From NCBI RefSeq assembly GCF_000373105.1, contig NZ_KB890419.1, forward strand, positions 62,001 to 126,000: a stretch of 64,000 bases of DNA, in the 5' to 3' direction. The translations under genes and the position numbers were made by a program. This document shows, in pieces, positions 1 to 8,784 of the stretch; the first letter of the stretch is position 1; each line of letters begins with the position of its first letter. The notes beneath the pieces were generated by a model, which had not been told where the DNA came from, did not search any database, and was given only the letters and a program-made list of their open reading frames with translations. Origin of the DNA: Neolewinella persica DSM 23188. Its GTDB lineage: Bacteria; Bacteroidota; Bacteroidia; Chitinophagales; Saprospiraceae.

Positions 1-107
1 CGAAACCAGAAAAAAGGGGCCTGTGGTGTATTGGTGGTGAGGTGAATTCCTTGGCGATTTCCGGAAAATGGATCAATTTGAGCAAGACACAATTAACTGA
101 TTCGATT

Positions 108-3100
108 ATGCTGAAATTTGATTTCTTCGCCTACCTGTTTTGCTGCGTAGTACTAGGAGTGTTTTCACCGGCGGTTCACGCTCAAACACCGGTAAATGAT
201 ACCTTGCTCATTGACTTCGGAAATCGCCTTTCCCCAGGTCCCTGGAATAATATTCTGGAGCCGGCGGCTCCGGACACTACTACACTGACGAATTCGGCGG
301 GCTTTACTACTACTTACGGTCTATCCGTATTCGACCCTTTTAACAATATTAACACAGGAGGTACGCAGGATCCAGACGCTGCCCTGGGCTTTCCGGCGAC
401 AGCGACGGGAGACAGTTTCTTTGGTAACGTAACAACCTTCGGAGGTCAGATCCAACTGACTGGTGGGGTGGAGCTGGTGAACCTCCTACCGGGGAAAAAT
501 TACTCCCTTACCCTTTTTGCTTCGAGAGATGCAGCGGACAACCGGGAAGCCCAGTACATTATAGAGGGCCTTACTTCGGACACCCTATATCTTGATGCTT
601 CCGACAATGCCTCGATGGTCGTCATGTCCACAGTTCTTCCATCCGTAGATGGCCGTATTCGAATTACGGCCTCTACTGGCCCAGGTAATAATAATGCTGC
701 GGGTTTCTATTATTTCGGTGCCATGAAAGTGGTGTACGCACACGAAGAAGTGGAGCTGCCACAGGATACTATTTTAGTGGACTTTGGCAACGTTATCTCT
801 CCACTTCCCTGGAATAACCTCGCGGATCCCGTTGCCGGAACCATTCAGGATATGTTAAATACGGCCGGGTTCTCCTCTGCCTATGACATCAACGTTTTCG
901 ACGCGTTTAACAACATAAATACTGGCGGGACACAAACCCCTGACGTATCACTAGGGTTTCCGGCTACTGCAACGGGAGATAGTTTCTTCGGTAATGTGAC
1001 GGAATTTGGCGGCCAGGTTCAACCTACGGGAGGGGTCGAGTTGACGGAGCTGCGCCCGGAGAAAACGTACACGCTAAGTCTCTTCGCCTCAAGGGATGCT
1101 ACCGATGTGCGGGAAGCACAGTACATAGTGGAGGGCCTTACCCGCGACACGCTTTACCTTAATGCATCTGATAACACCGGCACTATCGTTACCACAACGT
1201 TGTTCCCTGCGGCAGACAGTACCTTACGGATCACCGCTGCGCCCGGACCGAATAATAACAATGGTGCGGGTTTTTATTACCTCGGTGCCTTGCGCCTGAA
1301 CTACGATATGGAAGTACGGCCACCGATTGTCGACACCGGAGGCGATACCCTTTTGATTGATTTCGGGGACAATCTGTCGCCGATTCCCTGGAACAATGTA
1401 ACCGACCCTGCGGTGGGGATGATTCCGGACTTGCTGACCGCCAACAACGCTTCCAGTGGCATTAGCCTTATCGTTTTGGATTCCTTTAACAATATTAATC
1501 GGAATGGAACACTGAGCCCGAACCCATCTATTGGATTCCCGGGAACGGCAACCGGCGACAGCTTCTTTGGTAACGTTGCCGCCTTCAGCGGCCAAACCCA
1601 ACCAACCGGAGGAATAGAGCTTGGTAATATGGATCCGGATATACCCTATTCCTTTACCATCTTTGCCTCTCGATCAGCTTCGGACAATCGGGAAGCACAA
1701 TACGTTCTGGAAGGTTTGACGCTGGATACGATTTATCTTGATGCTGCGTCGAATGCAGACAGTGTTTCTACGGCAACCTTATATCCCAACGCGGAAGGTG
1801 AAATTCGGATCACGGCCTCTCCTGGTCCAAATAATACGAATAGTTCCGGGTTCTATTACCTTGGAGCCATCAAGGTAGGCTACGAATCCACGCCAATTAT
1901 TCCTCCCTTTGACACAATTTTAGTGGATTTTGGCGGTACAAATACTTCACCGGCACCTTGGAATAACGTGACCGACCCGGTGGCTGGTAGCATAGAGGAC
2001 CTACCTAATTCCAGCGGTTTCTCAACGGGATATGCCCTCACCGTGGTCGATGCTTTCAACAATATTAATACTGCCGGTACCATTAACCCCGCCCCAGCCA
2101 TCGGCTTGCCCGCAACAGCAACGGGTGACAGTTTCTTTGGCAATACACAGACTTTCGGCGGGCAATCCCAACCTACGGGAGGAATAGCACTAGAGAGCTT
2201 AAACCCTGAAAAGTCCTATACGCTTGAAATTTTCGCCTCCCGCACGGCAGCCGACAATCGGGAGACTCAATATGTTATCGAAGGGCTAACCAACGATACG
2301 TTATTCCTTAATGCTTCCTCTAACACGGACAGCGTCGCGACTACCACAATTTTTCCAGCACCCGACGGAAGCATCCTGATTACCGCTTCGGCAGGTCCCA
2401 ATAATAACAACGCCTCCAGCTTTTACTATTTGGGAGCGCTAAAAATCATCTACGAAGATGAAGCTCCGGCCGGCGGCACCACTTTAACCTTACTTGCCCC
2501 GAACGGAGGGGAATTTTTACAGGCTGGAAAAACCACCCCGATCCGTTGGGAGAGCAGAAACCTGGCCAGGGTAATTTTAGATTATTCGATAGACGCCGGA
2601 AATTCCTGGATAGCCATCGATACTGTGGCAGGTTTTGCGCAGGAATATTTATGGACCATTCCGGACAGTCCTACTTTGGAAGGCCTGGTCAGACTTACCG
2701 CTGACACGCTCGTGGAGATTAGCGACGACGTTTTCGAAATTTCCCAAGACGGTACTTCGTGTAACATCGTGGTGCTGGGGTCTTCCACTGCAGAAGGTAC
2801 TGGTGCCTCTTCCCCGGACAGTTCCTGGGTTAATCGTTTCGCTCACCTCCTGGCTGGTGACACACGGTATAAGGTGACCAATCTCGCGCGGGGAGGATTC
2901 ACGTCCTACCATATTTTACCAACGGGTACGCAGATTCCAGCAGGTGTAAACATCAACATCGACCTTGCACGCAACGTCACCCGGGCACTGGAGGAGGATC
3001 CCTTTGCCATCATCGTAAATATGCCTTCAAATGATGCGGCCAACAACTTCCCGGTTGCGGACCAGCTGGCCAACTTCAAAGCAATCGCCGAGGCGGCGAC

Positions 3101-3680
3101 CAGCCAGGGTGTTAGGGTATGGGTGGCAACTACCCAACCTCGCAATTTTACCAATCCGGCTCAGATAGCGATTCAGCGAAATGTCCGGGATTCTATCTTG
3201 TCCATTTATGGTGATTTTGCGATTGATTTTTGGAATGGCCTGGCTGCAGAAAGCGGTTTCATCCTCCCGGAATTCAACTCAGGAGACGGAGTACATCTCA
3301 ATAATGCCGGCCACCGGCTTCTTTTCGAAAGAGTACAAGAGTTGGGGATCGACACTCTAAACTGCTCGTTGACAACGGCAGTAGATGACATACCCGGACG
3401 AACCAACCCCGTAGACGTTCGGGTTTTCCCTAACCCAAACGAAGGGAGATTTCAGGTAGAGGTCACAACTCTAATAAGAGGAGAGATGACGCTAAGCCTG
3501 GTTGATCTTTTGGGTAGGGAACTATACCGGACGAACGAATTTGTTCCGGCAGTAGACAATTACCGGATTTCCGTTAATCCGGGGATAAACGTCTCCAACG
3601 CACAGCAATTATTTTGTGTGATCACCCTCCGCACGGTTAATGGAGTCCAACGCAGCGTGATCCCATTGGTCTTCAACTAA
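108..3680 (+). CDS. Secreted SGNH/GDSL hydrolase with four N-terminal beta-sandwich repeats and T9SS sorting domain
   Basis: Predicted secreted esterase-like protein of 1190 residues. The ATG at 108 is preferred to an upstream in-frame GTG at 42 because it begins a normal signal peptide (MLKFDFFAYLF...VHAQ). Four repeats of about 190 residues start near residues 31, 220, 413 and 602, each with D-T-(L/I)-L-(I/V)-D-F-G, a TGDSFFGN motif and an NREAQY motif. An Ig-like Kre9/KNH-type domain (LLAPNGGEF) begins near 795. The SGNH domain starts near 886 with GSSTAEG (nucleophile Ser block), has an Asn block (NMPSNDA) and a DGVHLNNAGH block (catalytic Asp/His) near 1060. The last ~85 residues, from FPNPNEG near 1107, form a type A T9SS sorting domain. 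Family knowledge: SGNH enzymes deacylate glycans, lipids or peptides. The repeats look like carbohydrate-binding or malectin-like folds, an inference. It lies upstream of the glucan locus on the same strand, but a 497-base gap separates them. Substrate unknown. Confidence 0.8.
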   Translation: MLKFDFFAYLFCCVVLGVFSPAVHAQTPVNDTLLIDFGNRLSPGPWNNILEPAAPDTTTLTNSAGFTTTYGLSVFDPFNNINTGGTQDPDAALGFPATATGDSFFGNVTTFGGQIQLTGGVELVNLLPGKNYSLTLFASRDAADNREAQYIIEGLTSDTLYLDASDNASMVVMSTVLPSVDGRIRITASTGPGNNNAAGFYYFGAMKVVYAHEEVELPQDTILVDFGNVISPLPWNNLADPVAGTIQDMLNTAGFSSAYDINVFDAFNNINTGGTQTPDVSLGFPATATGDSFFGNVTEFGGQVQPTGGVELTELRPEKTYTLSLFASRDATDVREAQYIVEGLTRDTLYLNASDNTGTIVTTTLFPAADSTLRITAAPGPNNNNGAGFYYLGALRLNYDMEVRPPIVDTGGDTLLIDFGDNLSPIPWNNVTDPAVGMIPDLLTANNASSGISLIVLDSFNNINRNGTLSPNPSIGFPGTATGDSFFGNVAAFSGQTQPTGGIELGNMDPDIPYSFTIFASRSASDNREAQYVLEGLTLDTIYLDAASNADSVSTATLYPNAEGEIRITASPGPNNTNSSGFYYLGAIKVGYESTPIIPPFDTILVDFGGTNTSPAPWNNVTDPVAGSIEDLPNSSGFSTGYALTVVDAFNNINTAGTINPAPAIGLPATATGDSFFGNTQTFGGQSQPTGGIALESLNPEKSYTLEIFASRTAADNRETQYVIEGLTNDTLFLNASSNTDSVATTTIFPAPDGSILITASAGPNNNNASSFYYLGALKIIYEDEAPAGGTTLTLLAPNGGEFLQAGKTTPIRWESRNLARVILDYSIDAGNSWIAIDTVAGFAQEYLWTIPDSPTLEGLVRLTADTLVEISDDVFEISQDGTSCNIVVLGSSTAEGTGASSPDSSWVNRFAHLLAGDTRYKVTNLARGGFTSYHILPTGTQIPAGVNINIDLARNVTRALEEDPFAIIVNMPSNDAANNFPVADQLANFKAIAEAATSQGVRVWVATTQPRNFTNPAQIAIQRNVRDSILSIYGDFAIDFWNGLAAESGFILPEFNSGDGVHLNNAGHRLLFERVQELGIDTLNCSLTTAVDDIPGRTNPVDVRVFPNPNEGRFQVEVTTLIRGEMTLSLVDLLGRELYRTNEFVPAVDNYRISVNPGINVSNAQQLFCVITLRTVNGVQRSVIPLVFN

Positions 3681-4177
3681 TACTACTATACTCCTCACGA
3701 AGTAGTTTGGGAAATTACGTGGCGCTGAGCGCCAGCAATCGCTATTGACCTCAGGTCAACTGCATCCCAAACCTTCACGGTCACGGTTTGGGTATATAAG
3801 GCAGCTACTAAAATTTCGGGGGGTGTAGGTGTAAAAGCCTGCATCCCCCGTAAGTTTTCAACAACTACAACGGGCTTATGCCGACGTGATACCAGATGGA
3901 TTGTCGTGTTCACTCCCGTAACTCCTGTTGGTGAGGTGATGATCTGATGCCGTTAACAGGCTTTAGGGAGTAATAAGAAGATGTAATTATTTAGTTGTCA
4001 AATAGTTACGGACTATTTTATGGCGATGTCCAAACCTACTACTGTTTAGATAATTTCTATAATGGCGTAGTCGTGGTGAGGTGAATATTTAGGATTAAAG
4101 GATAATTAAGCTGAAATTGTCTTTCGAATTGGAGGAGTCAGCCTCACTCCCTGAAAAAGTTGCCTAGTTTACCTATC
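3681..4177. other. Intergenic gap of 497 bases holding a row of hairpins
   Basis: No convincing gene. Perfect or near-perfect inverted repeats follow one another: TGGCGC/GCGCCA with a 3-base loop (3720-3734), TTGACC/GGTCAA with a 3-base loop (3745-3759), CCCAAACC/GGTTTGGG (3766-3792), CGGGGGGTG/CATCCCCCG with one wobble pair (3817-3850), and a nested CTCCC..CCTGTT/AACAGG..GGGAG (3913-3970). The 14-mer GTGGTGAGGTGAAT occurs at 4073-4086 and also at 33-46 upstream of the previous gene, which may mark a shared leader. A 72-codon open frame on the minus strand across the hairpins is probably chance. Confidence 0.6.
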
Positions 4178-6034
4178 ATGCAGAAAACACTATCATTTAT
4201 CCTTGCTGTTTTTATGTCGGCCACCCTCTCCGCTCAACCCGGCCCGGTAACTGGCGTGGAAATCAAGGCTTACGATCATCACATTGCGTTGCGTTGGGAC
4301 CAACACCCTAACCCTACGGTGACCGATGTGAAGGTGTACGGTAAGACAGAAGACGGAAACTTCACCTTAAGAGGAACGGTAAACAACGTTACGACAGACT
4401 ATGTCGACTTTCTCGGAGATTTTGATGTGACCAGTAGTTACTACCTCCGGGCCGTTGGCATCGGTAGCCAGGAAGGACAACCATCAGACACCGTTACGGC
4501 CACGACTTTCGAGATGAACGACTCCATGCTGCTGGACATGGTGCAGGAATATACTTTTCGCTATTTCTATGACTTCGGGCACCCGACTTCGGGCTTGGCG
4601 CGCGAACGAAATACGACTGCCACCGTTACCTCCGGCGGTAGTGGGTTCGGCATCATGGCCCTGATCGTAGGCGCCGAACGTGGTTTTATTACCTTCGAAC
4701 AAGCGCGCCAGCGAACGACAAAGATCGTAGACTTCCTCCTAACCGTCCCCCGCTTCAGGGGGGCTTTCTCCCATTGGATGAACGGGACCACCGGCAGGGT
4801 GATTCCCTTTAGCGCCCTGGACGATGGCGGGGACCTGGTGGAAACGGCCTTCCTCATTCAGGGGCTACTGACCGCCCGCCAATACTACTCCGGAGACACC
4901 CCGGAGGAGGTTGCCCTGCGGGAGAACATTACCCAAATATGGGAAGAAGTGGAGTGGAGTGGTTATCAGCAGCCAGGAGATAATGTATTGAGCTGGCACT
5001 GGTCGCCCGCTAATCAATTCGCCATCGACCTGCCATTGCGGGGGTTCAACGAAGTTCACATCGCCTACCTCCTGGGTATCGCCTCACCAACGGCGGCCAA
5101 CAAAATTCCGGCATCGCTTTACCACACCGGCTGGGCCGGTGCCAACGACTACGTCAATAACTTCAGCTACTACGGTATTCCCGTCCTGGTGGGCAGGGCA
5201 AAGGGTGGGCCACTGTTCTTCAGCCATTACAGCTACCTGGGTTTCGATCCACGCGGCATTAAGGACCGGTATACCAACTACTTCACCCGGAACACCAACC
5301 AGACCCTGATCAATTACGAGCACTGTCAGGACAATCCTTATAACCGCGTTGGCTACGGCCCTACGGTGTGGGGCCTCACCGCCAGCGACAATCCTGGCGG
5401 CTACCTGGCACACTCGCCCAACAGCTCTGCCGAAGACAACGGTACCATTGCCCCGACCGCTGCCCTCAGTTCGATGCCCTACACACCAGAATTGAGTATG
5501 GCCGCCCTGAAGCATTTCTACCGCGAACTCGGCGATAAAATATGGGGGCGATATGGCTTTTTCGACGCCTTTAATCAGGGCGCTAACTGGTATGCCGACA
5601 GCTACCTGGCGATTGATCAGGGACCCATCATCTGTATGATTGAAAACCATCGGAGTGGTTTGCTCTGGGACTTATTCATGCAGAACCCGGAAATCGGTCC
5701 CGCACTGCAGGAAATCGGCTTTACCACCGATTCTACTACTACAAGCATTAACCAGGTTCCTCAGTTCCTAACCTCCAAACCAAGTGTTTTTCCCAACCCA
5801 GCCAGGGGCTTCACCAACCTGACCCTTGAATTGGAGCGGGGAGGAAATATCTCCGTAGACCTGTTCACCCAGGATGGACGGAGCCTCGGCCAGGTGCTGC
5901 CTCCAACCCGCTTGCAGGCCGGCGCCCATCAACTTCCCCTGCACCTGCGGCCGCGCCTAAAAAGCGGCTACTACCTGCTAAAAATTAATGGTCCCGGCGG
6001 ATCGGCCACCGTGCCACTGCTGCTTACGGACTAG
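4178..6034 (+). CDS. Secreted GH144-family (glycoamylase/COG5368-type) glucanase with FnIII domain and T9SS sorting domain
   Basis: Probable endo-beta-1,2-glucanase of 619 residues acting at the cell surface. ATG at 4178 gives a clear signal peptide (MQKTLSFILAVFMSATLSAQ); the in-frame TTG at 4160 lies ahead of it. A fibronectin-III-like module covers about 21-105. The catalytic alpha/alpha-barrel covers about 115-515, with the family motifs YFYDFGHPTSGL, SGGSGFGIMALIVGAERGF, DGGDLVETAFLIQGLL and DQGPIICMIENHRSGLLWDL. A T9SS sorting domain follows (VFPNPARG). PF10091 proteins were long called glucoamylases; characterised GH144 members cleave beta-1,2-glucan, so the substrate here is inferred from family and the neighbouring GH3 and SusCD genes. 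An exact 18-bp interspersed repeat (5940-5957) codes for HLRPR inside the sorting domain. The next gene begins 36 bases downstream. Confidence 0.85.
   Translation: MQKTLSFILAVFMSATLSAQPGPVTGVEIKAYDHHIALRWDQHPNPTVTDVKVYGKTEDGNFTLRGTVNNVTTDYVDFLGDFDVTSSYYLRAVGIGSQEGQPSDTVTATTFEMNDSMLLDMVQEYTFRYFYDFGHPTSGLARERNTTATVTSGGSGFGIMALIVGAERGFITFEQARQRTTKIVDFLLTVPRFRGAFSHWMNGTTGRVIPFSALDDGGDLVETAFLIQGLLTARQYYSGDTPEEVALRENITQIWEEVEWSGYQQPGDNVLSWHWSPANQFAIDLPLRGFNEVHIAYLLGIASPTAANKIPASLYHTGWAGANDYVNNFSYYGIPVLVGRAKGGPLFFSHYSYLGFDPRGIKDRYTNYFTRNTNQTLINYEHCQDNPYNRVGYGPTVWGLTASDNPGGYLAHSPNSSAEDNGTIAPTAALSSMPYTPELSMAALKHFYRELGDKIWGRYGFFDAFNQGANWYADSYLAIDQGPIICMIENHRSGLLWDLFMQNPEIGPALQEIGFTTDSTTTSINQVPQFLTSKPSVFPNPARGFTNLTLELERGGNISVDLFTQDGRSLGQVLPPTRLQAGAHQLPLHLRPRLKSGYYLLKINGPGGSATVPLLLTD
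5940..5957 (+). repeat. 18-bp interspersed repeat, copy 1 (TGCACCTGCGGCCGCGCC)
   Basis: Exact copy of the 18-mer that recurs across the window. It lies inside the sorting domain of the GH144 gene and is read as L-H-L-R-P-R, unlike the peptides produced by other copies, so conservation is at DNA level. Confidence 0.8.
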
Positions 6035-6070
6035 CCTTTTATTTATTCGCTTAACTCAAATCAACCGATC

Positions 6071-8773
6071 ATGCAAAGAGTATTACTTTTCCTTTTTATC
6101 GCCCTGTTCTGCGGCGGACTCAGTGCCCAGGTGGTACTGGAAGACTTCGAAGGCGGCGTAGCCGACCTAACCTGGGAAGCTTTCGAAGGTGTTTACGACG
6201 GGCCCGTCATGAACACTGCCGACACCCTGCTCAACACCAGCGAATGGTGCGGGCAATACACGAAAGCCGGCGACCGCGCCTTCAGCTTTTTTCGTGCCCA
6301 GGTCGCTACTCCACTCGACCTGAGTGTCAACAACCAATTCTCCATCCAGATCAATGCCGGAGCGGCTACCCAATTGCTGCTTAAGCTGGAAGGCGGTGGC
6401 AATAACATCGAAAAAACGGTCAACATTGCTACGGCTAACGTCTGGCGGACCTACACCTTCGACTTTAGCGCCGCAGCCGGCTTTACCGGCCTGACCGACA
6501 TCATCCTCTTCTTCGATCCAGGCGTCGAGACAAGCACGGATACTTACCTGTTCGATAACATCATCGCTTCTCCTGCCGGGATCTGCGCAGGTACGGTTCC
6601 AGATCCGACGATTCTTGATGATTTTGAATGCCAGCGCAACGCCACCTACGGCGTTCCCGGTTTCGATGACATCTCTGTCGTTGCCAACCCCGCCCCCGGA
6701 GGCATTAACACCAGCGACGGCGTCGGCCGCTATACCGACCAGGAAGGCGGTTTCCACGCCCTGGTCATTAGCTATAACTCAGCCATTGACCTCTCCACCA
6801 ACAACCAACTTTGCCTCAAAGTGTGGGCCCCGGTAACCGGTAACCTGCTCTTTAAGTTGGAAGGAGGCGTCTCCCCTGCCTTTGAAACCGGCGTGCCCGT
6901 GGAAGAAACGGAAACATGGGTAGAAATCTGTGCCGACTTCAGCAGTCAAAGCAATGCCAACCATACCCGTTTGGTCTTCTTCCTTAATGCCGGACAAGAT
7001 GGCACTGGAGATATTTATTTCCTCGATGACATCACGATAACCCCACCGCCACCGGCTGAAGCGCTGGAAGATTTCGAAGACGGTGCTAACCTCGCCTGGA
7101 TGCCATTGAATGGCGACAATGCCCTGCACGGTACCTTCACCGGGCCAATTGCCAACCCCGATGCTACCGGAGATAACACCAGCGACAATGTTGGTCAGTA
7201 CGTCCGCGGAACTTCTATGTTCTCCACCCTGACGAGCGTACTGCCCGACGGAATCGACCTGAGCACCAGTCCGCAACTTAATCTCGACGTGTGGGCACCT
7301 GCCGGTGCCACTAAGGTGACGCTCCAACTGCGCAGCGCCATTGAAGGCGCTAAAAGTGCCGAGGCCAACATCACCGCCACGGAAACCTGGCAAACCCTCA
7401 GCTTCAATTTCGAAGCTTTTGCCGACGTGACGGACTTCAGCGACGTAAACATCCTTTTCGATTCTGAAACGGCGGGTACGGGCACTTACTACTTCGACAA
7501 CCTGATCCAGGGAGAAAGCACGGTGGATGCCTGTGCAGGCGTAGCACCTGATCCGAGTATTGTTGACGACTTCGAATGCCAGCGTAACGCCAACTACACT
7601 TGCTGTAGTGCTGTTCCGGTGCCGGTAAATAACCCCGACGTATCGATGGGTAACCCCAGCGACAAAGTGGGCGAATTTATCGATCCTCCCGGTGCCTTCG
7701 ATGCCTTGGTCATTGAGTACCCCCAGCCCATTGACCTGAGCCTGAGGAACATCTTCTCGATGAAAACCTGGGCACCGGTCGCCGGACAGATCCTCTTCAA
7801 GTTGGAAGGCGGCACCGCAGCTAATGTGGAAGTTTTTGTTGATATCCCTTCGACCGAGGAATGGGTAGACTATAGCGTAGACTTAAGCGCTCATGCCGAT
7901 GGTGGCTACACCAAGCTGGTCCTCTTCTTTGGTGCGGGTACCGACAACGCCGAGCCAAATACTTACTACATAGACGATCTCCGCTGGAACCGGGCACCTT
8001 TCGTCAGCTCTTGTGTGTCTTCCTTTGACGATGATGATTTTACCCTCCTGGGCTGGAGCTACTTTGCCAACGGAGCATTGGAAGGGAATGAATTCATGGT
8101 GGTGGATAACCCGCTAATGGATGACGTGAACAGCAGTGCCACGGTTGGCGTCTTCGAAGAAGCCAGTGATGGAGAACCATTCGCTGGTTCGTTTGCGGAC
8201 CCTGATGCCCCGATCGCCTTGCCCAACGACAATAAGGTTGTGACCATGAAGGTACTGATGGACGTAGCCGGGCAAGTCGTACTCAAACTGGAAGGTGGCC
8301 TGGACGGCGCACCGGCCTCTGGTGATGTTACTGCTGAATATACGACCGCAGGAGCGTGGCAGGAACTGACCTTCAATATGAGCGTACTCCCGGATGATGC
8401 CAGGTACAGCCGCATCACGATCATCCCTAATTTCGGGGTTGTACCAACGGAGAACCTGACCCATTACTTTGACGACATCAGCGTAGGTGGCGGAAGTTGT
8501 ATGACGACCAGCATCTTCAATCCCGTGGTCATAAAAGACCTGCGGGCTTATCCGAACCCCGTCGGTGAACAACTGACGATTGAGAACGCAGAAGGTGCCC
8601 GTACTTTCCAATTAACGGATATGCTGGGCCGGCGGGTTCGTCAGCTGACGGTTTCAGGGGCGCGTACGCAGGTGCAATGGGAGGTTAATGGCCTGCCCGT
8701 TGGTACCTACGTACTGACGGCCAGAGGCGAAAATGGCAGCCTCGTTGCCCGGACCATGATCATCAAGGAGTAA
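6071..8773 (+). CDS. Secreted five-module beta-sandwich protein with T9SS sorting domain, candidate glucan-binding protein
   Basis: A 900-residue exported protein with no recognisable catalytic domain. After the signal peptide (MQRVLLFLFIALFCGGLSAQ) there are five related modules of about 150 residues, starting near residues 22, 180, 330, 497 and 648. Each shows an opening (D)DFE, a V-G-x-(Y/F) strand, a K-x-W-A-P...L-(F/L)-K-L-E-G-G block, a T-W-x-x..DFS segment and a closing Y-x-x-D-(D/N)-I. This is the pattern of galactose-binding-like or CBM-type jelly rolls. A type A T9SS sorting domain starts near 819 (AYPNPVGEQ). It sits between two GH144 genes and is probably cotranscribed, so a role in binding the glucan at the cell surface is the best inference. 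A two-mismatch copy of the 18-bp repeat (8659-8676) lies in the sorting domain. Binding is not shown by sequence alone. Confidence 0.75.
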   Translation: MQRVLLFLFIALFCGGLSAQVVLEDFEGGVADLTWEAFEGVYDGPVMNTADTLLNTSEWCGQYTKAGDRAFSFFRAQVATPLDLSVNNQFSIQINAGAATQLLLKLEGGGNNIEKTVNIATANVWRTYTFDFSAAAGFTGLTDIILFFDPGVETSTDTYLFDNIIASPAGICAGTVPDPTILDDFECQRNATYGVPGFDDISVVANPAPGGINTSDGVGRYTDQEGGFHALVISYNSAIDLSTNNQLCLKVWAPVTGNLLFKLEGGVSPAFETGVPVEETETWVEICADFSSQSNANHTRLVFFLNAGQDGTGDIYFLDDITITPPPPAEALEDFEDGANLAWMPLNGDNALHGTFTGPIANPDATGDNTSDNVGQYVRGTSMFSTLTSVLPDGIDLSTSPQLNLDVWAPAGATKVTLQLRSAIEGAKSAEANITATETWQTLSFNFEAFADVTDFSDVNILFDSETAGTGTYYFDNLIQGESTVDACAGVAPDPSIVDDFECQRNANYTCCSAVPVPVNNPDVSMGNPSDKVGEFIDPPGAFDALVIEYPQPIDLSLRNIFSMKTWAPVAGQILFKLEGGTAANVEVFVDIPSTEEWVDYSVDLSAHADGGYTKLVLFFGAGTDNAEPNTYYIDDLRWNRAPFVSSCVSSFDDDDFTLLGWSYFANGALEGNEFMVVDNPLMDDVNSSATVGVFEEASDGEPFAGSFADPDAPIALPNDNKVVTMKVLMDVAGQVVLKLEGGLDGAPASGDVTAEYTTAGAWQELTFNMSVLPDDARYSRITIIPNFGVVPTENLTHYFDDISVGGGSCMTTSIFNPVVIKDLRAYPNPVGEQLTIENAEGARTFQLTDMLGRRVRQLTVSGARTQVQWEVNGLPVGTYVLTARGENGSLVARTMIIKE

Positions 8774-8784
8774 AACACCGCTTG

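Noticed and set aside
3695-3913. 72-codon minus-strand frame in the hairpin-rich gap
   Set aside because: It runs through four hairpins, has no recognisable motif, and is short enough to occur by chance.
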